A stretch of DNA of 64,000 nt from Oscillospiraceae bacterium (GCA_017847885.1 JAGAUA010000019.1:109839-173838), one strand, 5' to 3'. Shown: positions 34,108 through 42,880, numbered from the stretch's first letter. A program made the numbers and translations. The notes: generated by a model from the sequence alone, not told the origin.

Positions 34108-35617
34108 CGCCTATTTCTCCGATTTTTGATGATATATATTCCCATTCTTTATTGCTGATATTCCATAGGCTACACAGCATTTCATCAGTATATGTACCTG
34201 TATATTTCCTTAAATCAGGTATAAAACAATAATTCTTTTTAGATATATTTTGTGACACAACAGTTTGTAACAATAAAAATCTTACAGTTTTTGTGAGAAT
34301 ATATGATTTATATGACAGTGTTTCCTCTTCCGTATCAAATGCACCTAATACTAACCATGATTCAGTACATACCTCTCCCGGTTTTGCTATTCTTGTATTG
34401 CCGTCATAATAAAATGCTACTGGCTTTGAAAAATCTGTCTGCCCTGCGATGGGGGCTTTGGGCACAAGGAACTTCCATTTATCTTTTATATTAAATGTGT
34501 CATTTATATCTTTTTCAAAAACGTATTGCATGCCTAATCTTTGAGTAAAATAGCATGGAATTCCATGGGTCTGTGGCGTATAAGTAGTTGGTATTCCAAA
34601 AGGCATTCTTGAATATACAACATCACTCAAATGACGTTTAACACCATTATTCACTTTTTTTACTATTGCAACTGCCTTGTTTGATCTTATGAATGTTTCG
34701 TATTCGTTTAAATCTCTGAGTGTTGTATCAACAATTTTTCCGCTTATATTTGTTACTTCGCAAAGTCCTTTTTCATCTCTGCTCCAAAGAAAATAGCATG
34801 CACCGCCTGCTAAATCGACACCTGGAAATACTTCTTTAAAGTTATCATAATCGACAAGTTTTTTTATATGTTTATCAGAAAGCATTTCACTTCTGAATTC
34901 ATCGAGTCCCTTACCACCCGAAAACCATCTTGATGGAATTATCATTGAAATATATTTAGGCGAAAGTTTTTTGGCTTGATTAACAAATATTTGATAAATA
35001 GGCTTTGCACTTTTTCCTGTGCCTCCACCATCTGACAATTGGTAAGGCGGATTTGAAATAATAACATCAAATTTCATATTGAAAATCTCCTCGGGTTTCA
35101 GAAAATGTATAAACTCATAAGCGTGAGTTTCAAGCTCGTCACCTCTGCTGTACTGACTTTGAGCAGCACCGCAGAAAACGCACTTGCCGTCACGCCAAGT
35201 ATGGTTTATACGTCTGAATCTGATATTACCCTCGGAATTATCAAACTTAACCACCGAATATTCGCTGTTAGGATAAGCACTGCAATATATGCTGCGTCGG
35301 GAGATAAGGCTTGTCAGCTCGGTTATGGCAATTCCGTAAAGCTGATTTTTGTAAATATGATCAATACGTTCGTTAAGGTCGGGAAACTGATGCTCCAGAC
35401 CTTTTATAAGCCGCTTTGCTATTTCACGGAGAAAAACTCCCGATTTGCAGGCAGGATCAAGAAATTTTGTGTCGGGGTTTAAAAAAAGTTCCTGCGGAAG
35501 AAGATCAAGCATATCATTTGCCACCGTCGGCGGAGTGAAAACTTCATCATTCGACAGATTGGCAAGGCATGAAAGCACATCGGGGTTATACACATTTTCA
35601 AAAATATTCTCAGCCAT
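34091..35617 (-). CDS. N6-adenine DNA methyltransferase, Eco57I-like
   Basis: 508-residue putative DNA methylase. S-adenosylmethionine motif I is DPACKSGVF (54-62), and the catalytic motif NPPY is at 189-192. A C-terminal target-recognition-like region of about 250 residues follows. A Cys pair (CVFCG, 147-150) may bind metal. It would protect host DNA from the helicase-nuclease downstream, whose start it overlaps. The first gene of the operon shares the methyltransferase fold but lacks NPPY, so this protein is probably the active methylase. Confidence 0.8.
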   Translation of the reverse strand: MAENIFENVYNPDVLSCLANLSNDEVFTPPTVANDMLDLLPQELFLNPDTKFLDPACKSGVFLREIAKRLIKGLEHQFPDLNERIDHIYKNQLYGIAITELTSLISRRSIYCSAYPNSEYSVVKFDNSEGNIRFRRINHTWRDGKCVFCGAAQSQYSRGDELETHAYEFIHFLKPEEIFNMKFDVIISNPPYQLSDGGGTGKSAKPIYQIFVNQAKKLSPKYISMIIPSRWFSGGKGLDEFRSEMLSDKHIKKLVDYDNFKEVFPGVDLAGGACYFLWSRDEKGLCEVTNISGKIVDTTLRDLNEYETFIRSNKAVAIVKKVNNGVKRHLSDVVYSRMPFGIPTTYTPQTHGIPCYFTQRLGMQYVFEKDINDTFNIKDKWKFLVPKAPIAGQTDFSKPVAFYYDGNTRIAKPGEVCTESWLVLGAFDTEEETLSYKSYILTKTVRFLLLQTVVSQNISKKNYCFIPDLRKYTGTYTDEMLCSLWNISNKEWEYISSKIGEIGGDNNA

Positions 35618-36263
35618 TTTCCCATAACCTCCTGTAATTGCAGACGTATCTGCTTATAAGCTTTCCCTCATCGGAATTATCATCAAGGGAAGTTTGTTCA
35701 TCACGGTTCAGCAGCTCTGAGAAGGTGAAATCCTGCCGCTGCATATTTGCACCCATAATAAATGCCCATTCGGAAAAAACAATAGGAGTATCGGTGTCGT
35801 TTCCCTCATCATCAACGCACATAAGAGTCAAAGCATTTCCGCAAACGATATTTTTCGACAAAATAAAGAGCACAGATCTTTCCGTGTCCTCATTGTACAC
35901 CGATTTTACAACGGACTTATATTCTTTCCGCCATATCTTGAACAGCCTTTCACGGCAGGCAGCAACGTTATCGGCAAGTATATCCACGCCGTAAATGCTG
36001 CTTACGGCAAGGAGGGAATTTTTTTCATAGTCAATGACTGATTTTTTATATTTCTTTTTAACAACAGCAAGTTTTCGTCCGAGTATCTCTGCAAGGAAGT
36101 TTCCGTTGCCGCAGGCCGGTTCAAGAAATCGGCTGTCAATGCGGTTACACTCGTCGGAAACCAGGTCGCACATTGCTTTTACTTCACGCTCGGCGGTATA
36201 GACCTCTCCGTGATCTGCTACTCTTTGGCGGGATTTTATTTGTTTTTCCATAGGTTTCACCAT
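35610..36263 (-). CDS. Methyltransferase-fold protein without NPPY motif
   Basis: 217-residue first gene of the restriction-like operon. Motif I is intact (FLEPACGNGNFL, 47-58), but the place of motif IV reads VFSEWAFIMG instead of NPPY. It ends about where a Type IIG/Eco57I methyltransferase core ends, so it is a short protein rather than a truncated one. Its stop overlaps the next start by eight bases. It may be an inactive partner that shapes specificity or a methylase of another target type; the sequence does not decide. Confidence 0.6.
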   Translation of the reverse strand: MVKPMEKQIKSRQRVADHGEVYTAEREVKAMCDLVSDECNRIDSRFLEPACGNGNFLAEILGRKLAVVKKKYKKSVIDYEKNSLLAVSSIYGVDILADNVAACRERLFKIWRKEYKSVVKSVYNEDTERSVLFILSKNIVCGNALTLMCVDDEGNDTDTPIVFSEWAFIMGANMQRQDFTFSELLNRDEQTSLDDNSDEGKLISRYVCNYRRLWENG

Positions 36264-36399
36264 TTATTGTTGTAAATTCTGCAACTATTGCATCATATAG
36301 TTATTGAATATGCATACATTATACCATATAGTCTTATTTTATGCAACAGTATTTTGATATAATTTAATAATAAGCAACTTGTGTAAGGTGTTGAAATAT
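36264..36399. promoter_or_regulatory. Divergent promoter region of the restriction-like system
   Basis: AT-rich 136-base gap between the methyltransferase operon and the XRE gene. It repeats TGCA-containing words (TGCAACT, TTGCATCATATAG, ATATGCATAC, TGCAACAG), suitable as binding sites for a controller protein. GATATAATTT just before the XRE gene looks like its -10. Confidence 0.4.
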
Positions 36400-36771
36400 A
36401 TGTATGAAACTTATGATTTAGGAATTATTCTAAAAGACTTGCGTGAGAAAAAAGGGTGGTCTCAAAAAGAGCTTGGCGAAAAAGTTAATCGTGATAAAGG
36501 TATAATTAGCAGATATGAAAATAATCTCCAGACTCCCTCTTTTGAAATAATGCGTGATTTCGCAAATATTTTTAGAGTATCAATGGATTATCTTGCAGGT
36601 TTTCAGTCATCAGAAAATATCAGTACTTTTTCTTTGACAGCTGATCAAACTGAAATTCTGAATGACCTTGCTGAATTATTCCGTGAGCAGAATAGCACCA
36701 TAAAAAACAAATTATCCTCCGAACAATATGAAATGCTCGGGAGGATAACCGCTTGCTTTTTGAATAAATAA
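36400..36771 (+). CDS. XRE-family controller protein
   Basis: 123 residues. An N-terminal Cro/CI-type helix-turn-helix (IILKDLREKKGWSQKELGEK, DKGIISRYENNLQTPSFEIM) is followed by an acidic helical C-terminus. It is divergent from the methyltransferase operon and shares its 136-base promoter region, as C-proteins of restriction systems do. The frame opens at 36379, but the ATG at 36400 with AAGGTG nine bases upstream starts the domain properly. Confidence 0.78.
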   Translation: MYETYDLGIILKDLREKKGWSQKELGEKVNRDKGIISRYENNLQTPSFEIMRDFANIFRVSMDYLAGFQSSENISTFSLTADQTEILNDLAELFREQNSTIKNKLSSEQYEMLGRITACFLNK

Positions 36772-36843
36772 AAAATACCATATATCGGTTAAATAAATAA
36801 CAGGTATGTGGTATTTTTTACATTTATTCAGTTGCTTATAATA

Positions 36844-37398
36844 TCAGTTCAACAAATTCATCCCAACAATCTCCTCCAACCCACACAAAACAACATTCCC
36901 ATCATTCCGAGCAGTCTCAATAACCTTCTCATCAAACCCCGACTCCGAAAACAGGTAATAGTAAAACTCCGCCTTTTCCTTGTACGGCGAGAGCTTGACG
37001 ATCGTGTCAAGATATTCCGAGTAGCGGAACGGCTTACCTTTGAATTTGCATTCGCCCACAAGGTATTTGTCGGATTGCTTTGATACCACAAGAATATCTA
37101 TCTCCGTGTCCGCAACCTCGGTTTTGTCATCCTTTCGCCTTACGGTAGTCTTGCCCAACCACCTGCCCATTTTGGCGTATCTGAACGGAAGCGCATCTGA
37201 CTTCTGCAGTTCTCTCACATACTCTTTGCATACATCCTCAAATACGGACGAAGCAAATTCGTGCAGCATAGGCTCAACGGAATATTTATAAACTCCGTCA
37301 ACATCTCCGCCTTCAAGCTCGGAAACATTGGTGAACACAAACGCATACCAGAATCGGAAAAAGTTGTCCGTAATGCGGTATAGACATCTGACTGCCAC
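36844..37398 (-). pseudogene. C-terminal remnant of a DUF234-type ATPase
   Basis: 184 residues matching the C-terminal half of archaeal/bacterial AAA ATPases of the DUF234 class: YRITDNFFRFWYAFVF, then a PD-(D/E)XK-like nuclease-fold segment TEIDILVVSKQSDKYLVGECKF. The N-terminal Walker-motif half (some 250 residues) is missing; the sequence upstream of 37398 is unrelated. Such ATPase-nuclease proteins occur as single-gene defence or toxin-like units. Here it is a fossil near other defence genes. Confidence 0.7.
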
Positions 37399-37719
37399 CT
37401 CATAATATCTAATCTTGATTTACTAAATCGTGATTTAATATTGTTACACCCATTTATTAGAAAAGAATCAAGAGGTAAGTGAATTTTTTAAGAATTTAAA
37501 GAAATATCAAAATCAGTGTAGTCGTAAGATTTATTTCAGCAAGACCCCCAAATCATCTTTCGACAGATGCTTGATGCTCGTTACTTCACGATAAGCACGT
37601 TCAAGTGGAGCCTTCTTTGATTCTTTAGCCTGCTTTCTTGTTCTCATCAGAGGTTAGAGTATTGCAACACTGATAGTTTGTCAAAAATGGTTATTGGGGA
37701 ACACGGTCCCGTGCTCCAC

Positions 37720-37835
37720 TTTTGTTACAATTTTTACACCGTTTTTGTAACAAAACTGGACACTCATCCACGTGTTCCACTTTTGTTACAATATTGATAC
37801 AAAAATGGTGCGTTTTTTGTTACAATATTGTAACA
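37720..37835. repeat. GTTACAAT repeat cluster
   Basis: The run TCCACTTTTGTTACAAT occurs twice (about 37715-37735 and 37778-37795), separated by the inverted word TTTTGTAACAAAA, and is followed by TTGTTACAATATTGTAACA. In all, GTTACAA or its complement appears about five times in 120 bases. Such spacing resembles iterons or tandem operator sites of a plasmid- or phage-type regulator. Confidence 0.5.
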
Positions 37836-38109
37836 TCATTTCTGTCGATACAAGTCTGTCATCTTGAAAAATCTAATCTGTCACACAGACTTTTACTCTG
37901 GCTTTATCACACGAAAGTGACTTTGAAGCATAAATCACGCATCGGCTATTCCTATAATCTGTTCTCCAATGGAGGACATCACACATTAATTAACGGAAAT
38001 ATATACCAACACTATATCTTGAAACATACCCTGCAGGTGCATTGAGAAGTATGAAGCGCCAATCCGAAATCAACATTCATAGCGTCGGCAAAATGCTTAA
38101 AATGAACTC

Positions 38110-38275
38110 GATTTTTGCCTAATGCAACAATTGCAACAGTGTGACACTCACCCACTAATCGAGTTGCAACTTTTGCAAAAACACCAACATAGCTACGTCG
38201 TTTGCGACACGCATTGCAACTTTGTTGCGGAAGTTGCGGTAGGCGCAAGCGCCTGAGTTGCGGTACCGCAACTTC
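38110..38275. repeat. TTGCAAC/GTTGCGG repeat cluster
   Basis: TTGCAAC, its complement GTTGCAA and the variants GTTGCGG/CCGCAAC recur about eight times in 165 bases, including ATTGCAACTTTGTTGCGG and GAGTTGCGGTACCGCAACTT (a perfect inverted repeat). No gene fits. It could be an iteron array or a structured RNA; a hairpin AGGCGCAAGCGCCT-like lies inside. Confidence 0.45.
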
Positions 38276-38724
38276 TCCAAACCGCATAGATATGCGGTGC
38301 GTGCTGTTGCTTCAGCTTACGCTTCGGGGAACAGCTTAAAATTGGGGAAGAGCATAAGAGGCGGTGTCACACTGGGTGTGCTCGGTATTGCCGAGTCCGC
38401 TTCCCCTTGCCTTGGCTTCGAGCTCTTACCGACTGAAAAAATCAGTCGGGTTTCAGCTGAAAAAATTTAAAAATATGAAACTGCTCTCCCCTAAAGCGAA
38501 CTGTTATGTACAAATGAAACCGCTTTATCTGTCCGTTTATAACGGACGTTTTTATATACTGATAAAGATCGGTACCATGTTCAAAGGGAGAAAGCAAGCT
38601 TGACAAAAGGCTGCTTCCCGGTACGAAAATCGCTGTTCTGGGCTATCACACCGACAAGGACGAGGACGGCGAGCCTGCCGACAGGATCGTGGCAAAGACA
38701 CTTAACTACTGATATTATGAAATG

Positions 38725-38763
38725 TGCCGAGTAAAATGTTCCGGTGGAACATTTTACTCGGCA
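38725..38763. terminator. Strong terminator hairpin
   Basis: 18-bp perfect stem from TGCCGAGTAAAATGTTCC to its complement with a GGT loop, followed by TAATTTTT on the plus strand. It ends whatever remnant transcript comes from the left and also follows the YhcG-type gene on the minus strand. Confidence 0.8.
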
Positions 38764-38803
38764 TAATTTTTGTGATACTGATTTGAATGGTGATAGCGGT
38801 AAA

Positions 38804-39850
38804 TTATTGATTATGCTGTTCAAGCTGCTTACGAGCATTATCAATTGCTTGAAGGAGCTTTGTTTCAAGAAGCTCCTTTGGCGGCATCTTGGTCATATAT
38901 TGTGCAACGTGGATACTGCCATTATTGAGTTCCAATAGTTCGATGGTTTCCTGTGATTTTTCTGCACAAAGGATAAGTGCGATAGGGCTGTCTTCACCCT
39001 CTGCACGTTCATATTTATTGAGCCATCGGAGATATAACTCTACTTGTCCCTTATATTCTGGTTCAAAAGCGCCCAATTTCAATTCTATCAATACAAGTCG
39101 ATGCAGAGTCCTATGGTAAAAGAGCAGATCCATATAGTAATCTTTTCCGTCAAGAACAAAGTGCTTCTGCCTTGCCAGAAATGCAAAATCCGAACCCATT
39201 TCAAGAATGAATTTTTCAAGTTCAGCTAAAATGGCATTTTCCAAGTCCTTTTCGCTGTAAGTGTCTTTTAATCCGAGAAAATCGAGTATATATGGATCTC
39301 TGAAAAACAAATCAAGTGACATTTTTCGATCGTTTCTCAACAGGTCGATTTCATTCTTGATTGTTTCGTCCGGTTTTTGAGATATAGCTGTCCTTTCATA
39401 GAGCATTGATTTTTTACGTTCACGCAGTGTTCTGACGCTCCAATTTTCATTTTTACACATAGCTGCATAGAAATCGGTTTTTAGCTGATTTTCAATCGGA
39501 AGCAGTTCAACAAAATGTGACCAAGTTAATTGTTGCGACAGTGTCGCCACTTTTTCAATATCGGGAAATTTCTGATAAAATTTTATCATTCTGAATACAG
39601 ATGAAGTGTTAAACCCAGAGCCGTAATTATCGGTCAGCTTCCGGCTTATTTCGGATACGATTTGTTTGCCGTATTCAGCTTTGGAATTATTCATTACTTG
39701 ATTAACCAAAATGTTACCTATATTCCAATAGAGCGTTATCATTGCTGTGTTTACGGCGGATTTTACTTCTGTTTTCTTAGATTCAATGAGTGCTGCTATG
39801 GCTGCATACACATCATCATAACTGCTATTTTTTTCAGGCGTGTTTTCCAT
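38804..39850 (-). CDS. YhcG / DUF1016-type PDDEXK nuclease
   Basis: 348 residues matching YhcG proteins. The DUF1016 N-terminal domain has TLYWNIGNIL and QLTWSHFVELL. The C-terminal PD-(D/E)XK domain keeps LDLFFRDPYILDFLGL, then DYYMDLLFYHRTLHRLVLIELK with catalytic Asp and Glu-x-Lys, and EPEYKGQVELYLRW. YhcG proteins are thought to process branched or foreign DNA and are often found near restriction genes. Upstream of its start a palindrome resembles a segment inside the gene, hinting at self-regulation. AAAGGAG lies before the ATG. Confidence 0.88.
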   Translation of the reverse strand: MENTPEKNSSYDDVYAAIAALIESKKTEVKSAVNTAMITLYWNIGNILVNQVMNNSKAEYGKQIVSEISRKLTDNYGSGFNTSSVFRMIKFYQKFPDIEKVATLSQQLTWSHFVELLPIENQLKTDFYAAMCKNENWSVRTLRERKKSMLYERTAISQKPDETIKNEIDLLRNDRKMSLDLFFRDPYILDFLGLKDTYSEKDLENAILAELEKFILEMGSDFAFLARQKHFVLDGKDYYMDLLFYHRTLHRLVLIELKLGAFEPEYKGQVELYLRWLNKYERAEGEDSPIALILCAEKSQETIELLELNNGSIHVAQYMTKMPPKELLETKLLQAIDNARKQLEQHNQ

Positions 39851-40350
39851 ATATCTGCTCCTTTATAAAAGTTGCGACATGTCGCCACTTTTTGAGATTT
39901 TAAAATGTGCCTTCATAATTTTGATTTGGAATCGACCTTATATAAGCTGATGTGTTTCTTGCAATAAGACATTGTGGCTTCTTTTATAGATAATTATACT
40001 ACATTTGTTGGCTAAAATCAAGGCGTTCTGATTTAATACAAATATCAAAGTCTTTTTTATCAATCATCAAAAATAATTACTCAAATGATTTCTCAGTTAT
40101 ACTAAACACCGAAGATTTTTCATCTATATACGGGACGGTCGTTGCGACCGTCGGATGGTTTTTAAAGGACAAATGCAGAAGTCTGTCGGCAGATTTTGTG
40201 TAAGTCTTTTAATCCCAATATCCGATAGGACAGCCGCAGGGCTGCTGTCGGGATAATTTTAAAGGCGGTTTAAGGGAGTGACGGTGAAGCATGCAGCTGT
40301 TGCTTAACTTACCGACCCCAAATTCAAAAATAGAAAGGACGGTCATACTT
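39851..40350. other. Intergenic gap with several hairpins
   Basis: 500 bases without a gene. GCGACATGTCGC (39871-39882) is the palindrome before the YhcG gene. ATACTAAACACC near 40100 is the terminal word of the MITE found at 44931. GACGGTCG-TTG-CGACCGTC (40134-40152) and a hairpin around 40225-40255 (GACAGC/GCTGCTGTC) follow. The last 30 bases hold the ribosome site of the SpoVG-like gene. Confidence 0.4.
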
Positions 40351-40627
40351 ATGACAATTTCCGAAATCAGAATCCGCAAGACTTTCCCCGAGGGAAACCT
40401 CAAAGCTATCGTTTCAGCTACTCTTGACAATTGCTTGGCAATACACGAGATCAAGATCATTCAGGGCAGCTATGCCGAGCCGCAAGGATGAAACCGGCAT
40501 TTATCGTGACATCATTCATCCTATCGACCCTAAAACGAGGGATGAAGTCGAAAATGCTATCATCTCCGCTTACGAAAGGTATGTTGAGATCGAAAAGATC
40601 ATGAACGCCGAAGAGGACGAAGCGTAA
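40351..40627 (+). pseudogene. Broken SpoVG-like gene
   Basis: Starts ISEIRIRKTFPEGNLKAIVS and TLDNCLAIHEIKIIQG, as in SpoVG-like proteins, then drops out of frame. In the next frame AMPSRKDETGIYRDIIHPI and a helical tail continue to 40627. Compared with the intact copy at 40758, about 17 bases coding for the DDRLFV segment are deleted at 40470, so no full protein can be made. Mobile elements of Clostridia carry such single-stranded nucleic-acid binding SpoVG homologues. Confidence 0.75.
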
Positions 40628-40757
40628 AAGGTAGTTTGCAGTTCACTTTATTTGTCCCGTTCTCCTGCAAAACCACATGGAGAACGGGATACTTGAAGTG
40701 TTGAACCGACGAAAAAAACCACAAGACATTTATTTTAACAGAAAGGTTGATCAAAAT

Positions 40758-41042
40758 ATGATTATTACAGAAACAAAAATCAGAAGCATAAACACAACAG
40801 ATGAGGGCAGACTTAAAGCAATCGTTTCAATAACTATCGACAATTGTCTTGCTATCCACGACATAAAGGTTATCGAGGGTGATGACAGACTGTTCGTTGC
40901 TATGCCTTCACGCAAGGACAACGGCATTTTCAGGGATATTGTTCATCCTATCGATGAAAAGACAAGAAATATGCTTGAAGATGCTATTCTTGAAAGCTAT
41001 GCTCGTTATGTTATGACTGCTGAGGCAGCCGACATTCGTTAA
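40758..41042 (+). CDS. SpoVG-like protein, intact copy
   Basis: 94 residues of the SpoVG family, small RNA/DNA-binding regulators. Typical elements: TETKIRSINTTDEGRLKAIV, TIDNCLAIHDIKVIEG, LFVAMPSRKDNGIFRDIVHP and a C-terminal helix. The ATG at 40758 follows AAAGGTTG; the frame is open from 40677 but that stretch is arbitrary. It is a diverged duplicate of the broken copy 130 bases upstream. On mobile elements the family is usually a neighbour of replication or transfer genes, here lost. Confidence 0.78.
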   Translation: MIITETKIRSINTTDEGRLKAIVSITIDNCLAIHDIKVIEGDDRLFVAMPSRKDNGIFRDIVHPIDEKTRNMLEDAILESYARYVMTAEAADIR

Positions 41043-41136
41043 GATCGGTTTCCTCTCCGCAGCTGCAAATAGGGCTTAGTTTTCCTATTTGCGGTATGCG
41101 GACGTTTTGGGGCAAAAAATTCTAAACGATATTTAA

Positions 41137-41166
41137 TTTACTTTAAAGTAAATTACTTTAAAGTAA
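41137..41166 (+). promoter_or_regulatory. Tandem palindromes with a headless HTH remnant
   Basis: Two adjacent palindromes, TTTACTTTAAAGTAAA (41137-41152) and TTACTTTAAAGTAA (41153-41166), stand before AGGAG and an ATG at 41182. The frame reads MHEEFIGRNITSLQI and stops at 41229; this is the start of an XRE-type protein, cut after its first helix. The palindromes are a likely former self-operator. Confidence 0.45.
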
Positions 41167-41381
41167 CTAGGAGTGGAAATTATGCATGAAGAATTTATCG
41201 GCAGAAATATAACGAGCTTACAGATCTGAAAGATATTATTCAATTTGGATATTTTGAACAATTATGATAACTTTGTGATAAAAGCTGTTATCCGGAAAGT
41301 AGGAAAATACAAGCATGGTTGCTAAGCTCAATTAACTTCAAAAAAATTGCACAAAGTTGTAAAAAAAATTATCCAAAAGTA

Positions 41382-41612
41382 TTGACTGGTTGTATTTCTG
41401 GTGGTATAATGCCAGCAATACATAAAACGATTCTTTGAATAAATGACATTTTTGAAATTAAGTGATTAATTGACGGCTTGGTATGTTTTTAGAAACGTTT
41501 AATCCAAGGCGGCGAAAAAAATATTTCATTTTGCCGCAGAAAATCAGCTTATCCAAAATAAGTATATTCGGCCGTAATTACCGTATGTCACTTCGAGTAA
41601 TTACGGTTGTTT
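41382..41612 (+). ncRNA. Promoter-leader-terminator unit, candidate small RNA
   Basis: TTGACT, 17 bases, TATAAT (41382-41410) is a near-perfect promoter. No gene follows for 240 bases. The transcript can form a GCGGC/GCCGC stem (about 41510-41540) and ends with a 10-bp stem CCGTAATTAC/GTAATTACGG (41572-41606) followed by TTGTTTTTAT. It is either a free small RNA of about 190 bases or an attenuated leader of the small genes that follow. No known riboswitch or RNA family was recognised. Confidence 0.5.
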
Positions 41613-41655
41613 TTATATAAAAAATATGAAACACAAACAGAAAGGACGTGTCAAC

Positions 41656-42009
41656 ATGACAAATGATTATTTTAACAACAGCATTAAGCTTATAACAAAC
41701 GATCGGTGTGGGAACGAAGACTATACCGATTGGGCAAATGAAGCAGAGTTTATGCTTTTGAAAAACTATTGTCTGCTTAACAGCCGCCACAAGGCAAGTT
41801 TTTCATCGGATGACTGCCTTCTCGGTGAAGAATATCTCCGCAGTATTAGTGAAAGAAATAATGCGTGGAGTCTGCTTTCCGGGTTTAAGAATGCAGATAA
41901 GGTCGAGCGTCTTGCTATGAATGACGATGTCAACAATATTGAAGAAGTTCTTTATGAATACAGCCGCAGTCAAATTGTCTGTAAAGATAATCAATTAACT
42001 GATGTTTGA
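41656..42009 (+). CDS. Mobile-element protein of unknown function
   Basis: 117 residues after AAAGGACG; the frame opens earlier but this ATG is the supported start. Mostly helical and acidic, with WANEAEFMLLKNYCLLNSRH and a Ser-rich EEYLRSISERNNAWSLLSGF segment. Not recognised. It is in line with two further element genes ending in a serine recombinase fragment, so it belongs to that element. Confidence 0.5.
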   Translation: MTNDYFNNSIKLITNDRCGNEDYTDWANEAEFMLLKNYCLLNSRHKASFSSDDCLLGEEYLRSISERNNAWSLLSGFKNADKVERLAMNDDVNNIEEVLYEYSRSQIVCKDNQLTDV

Positions 42010-42029
42010 TTGGATCGGAGGCATACAAT

Positions 42030-42206
42030 ATGCGTTACAAAGAAAACAGAGAAAACATTGTTATGACGACCTCCGACAGCTATGAAATCAAAATCGGCGA
42101 TACGGTTTTTGTTGTTTCTCACAGCTACGGCACGGCTGACCTGCTTGATATTGCTGCGGATTATCTTTCGGATAAGAATTCGAGAGGTAAAGATATGACT
42201 GCATAA
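42030..42206 (+). CDS. Small transposon-encoded (TnpW-like) protein
   Basis: 58 residues. The ATG at 42030 is eight bases after GGAGG. The core SYEIKIGDTVFVVSHSYG resembles the central strand pair of small TnpW-type proteins that precede serine recombinases on clostridial transposons, as here. The similarity is short and the role of TnpW is unknown. Confidence 0.45.
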   Translation: MRYKENRENIVMTTSDSYEIKIGDTVFVVSHSYGTADLLDIAADYLSDKNSRGKDMTA

Positions 42207-42295
42207 TTTCAGAGAGAAGCGGTTGATTTGAAAAATGCTTTACAGTATATTGTTTTCATCAACCGCTTTGATCCTTTAGGAGAGGAGTAATTTTT

Positions 42296-42880
42296 ATGGA
42301 GCAGAGCAAAAGCGATAGCATAGGCGGAGCAGCATGTTACTGCCGTTTGTCCAAAGACGATGACAATGACGGCACCAGCGTTTCGATCGAAACACAGCGT
42401 CAGGTGTTATCCGATTACTGCAATGAGAACAAGCTTAACATCTACGATTTCTACTGTGACGATGGCTACACCGGAACAAACTTCAACCGTCCCGAATACA
42501 AGCGTATGATGTCGGATATTGATAACGGGTGTATCAGTACGGTTATTGTAAAGGACTGGTCCCGTTTTGGCAGAAACTACATTGAAGTTGGCAAACATAT
42601 TGAAGAGATCTTTCCCGAAAAGGGTATCCGTTTTATTGCGATCGGCGATGATGTTGATACCGAAAGGGAAAATATTGACTTGGATTTGCTGCTGCCGATG
42701 AAGAACATTTTCAATCAGTTTTATCCTGCCGATTGTTCACGCAAAACACGTCAGGCATTGAGGAACAAGGCTCTTAACGGCGAGTTTATCGGAAGTTCGG
42801 CAGCTTACGGTTACAGAAAGTCTGCTGCCGACAAGCATATTCTTGAAATTGATGAGGACACAGCTCCGAGGACGGTGTGA
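42296..42880 (+). pseudogene. Truncated large serine recombinase
   Basis: 194 residues: an almost complete resolvase-type catalytic domain with CYCRLSKDDD (catalytic Ser), VSIETQRQVLSDYC, DDGYTGTNFNRPEYKRM and VVKDWSRFGRN-like IVKDWSRFGRNYIEVG. It then stops at DTAPRTV, exactly where the recombinase DNA-binding domain should begin; about 350 residues are missing. It was the integrase of a clostridial conjugative or mobilisable element, now inactive. GGAGAGGAG precedes the ATG. Confidence 0.8.

Larger units (their letters stand above)
37399..38724. other. Gene-poor repeat region with element remnants
   Basis: About 1.3 kb without an intact gene. It holds the two short-repeat arrays listed separately, a CCGACTGA/TCAGTCGG hairpin (38429-38449) and a reading-frame fragment at 38599-38712 that ends in KIAVLGYHTDKDEDGEPADR plus nine residues. 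The fragment looks like the end of a lost mobile-element gene but I cannot name it. The density of repeats and remnants suggests the replication or control region of a decayed element. Confidence 0.4.

Noticed and set aside
37560..37660. Short minus-strand frame reading PLERAYREVTSIKHLS
   Set aside because: About 37 codons, no ribosome site and no partner; listed only as part of the gene-poor region.
37722..38045. 107-residue plus-strand frame across the repeat cluster
   Set aside because: It is produced by the GTTACAAT repeats and low-complexity DNA; no ribosome site or family.
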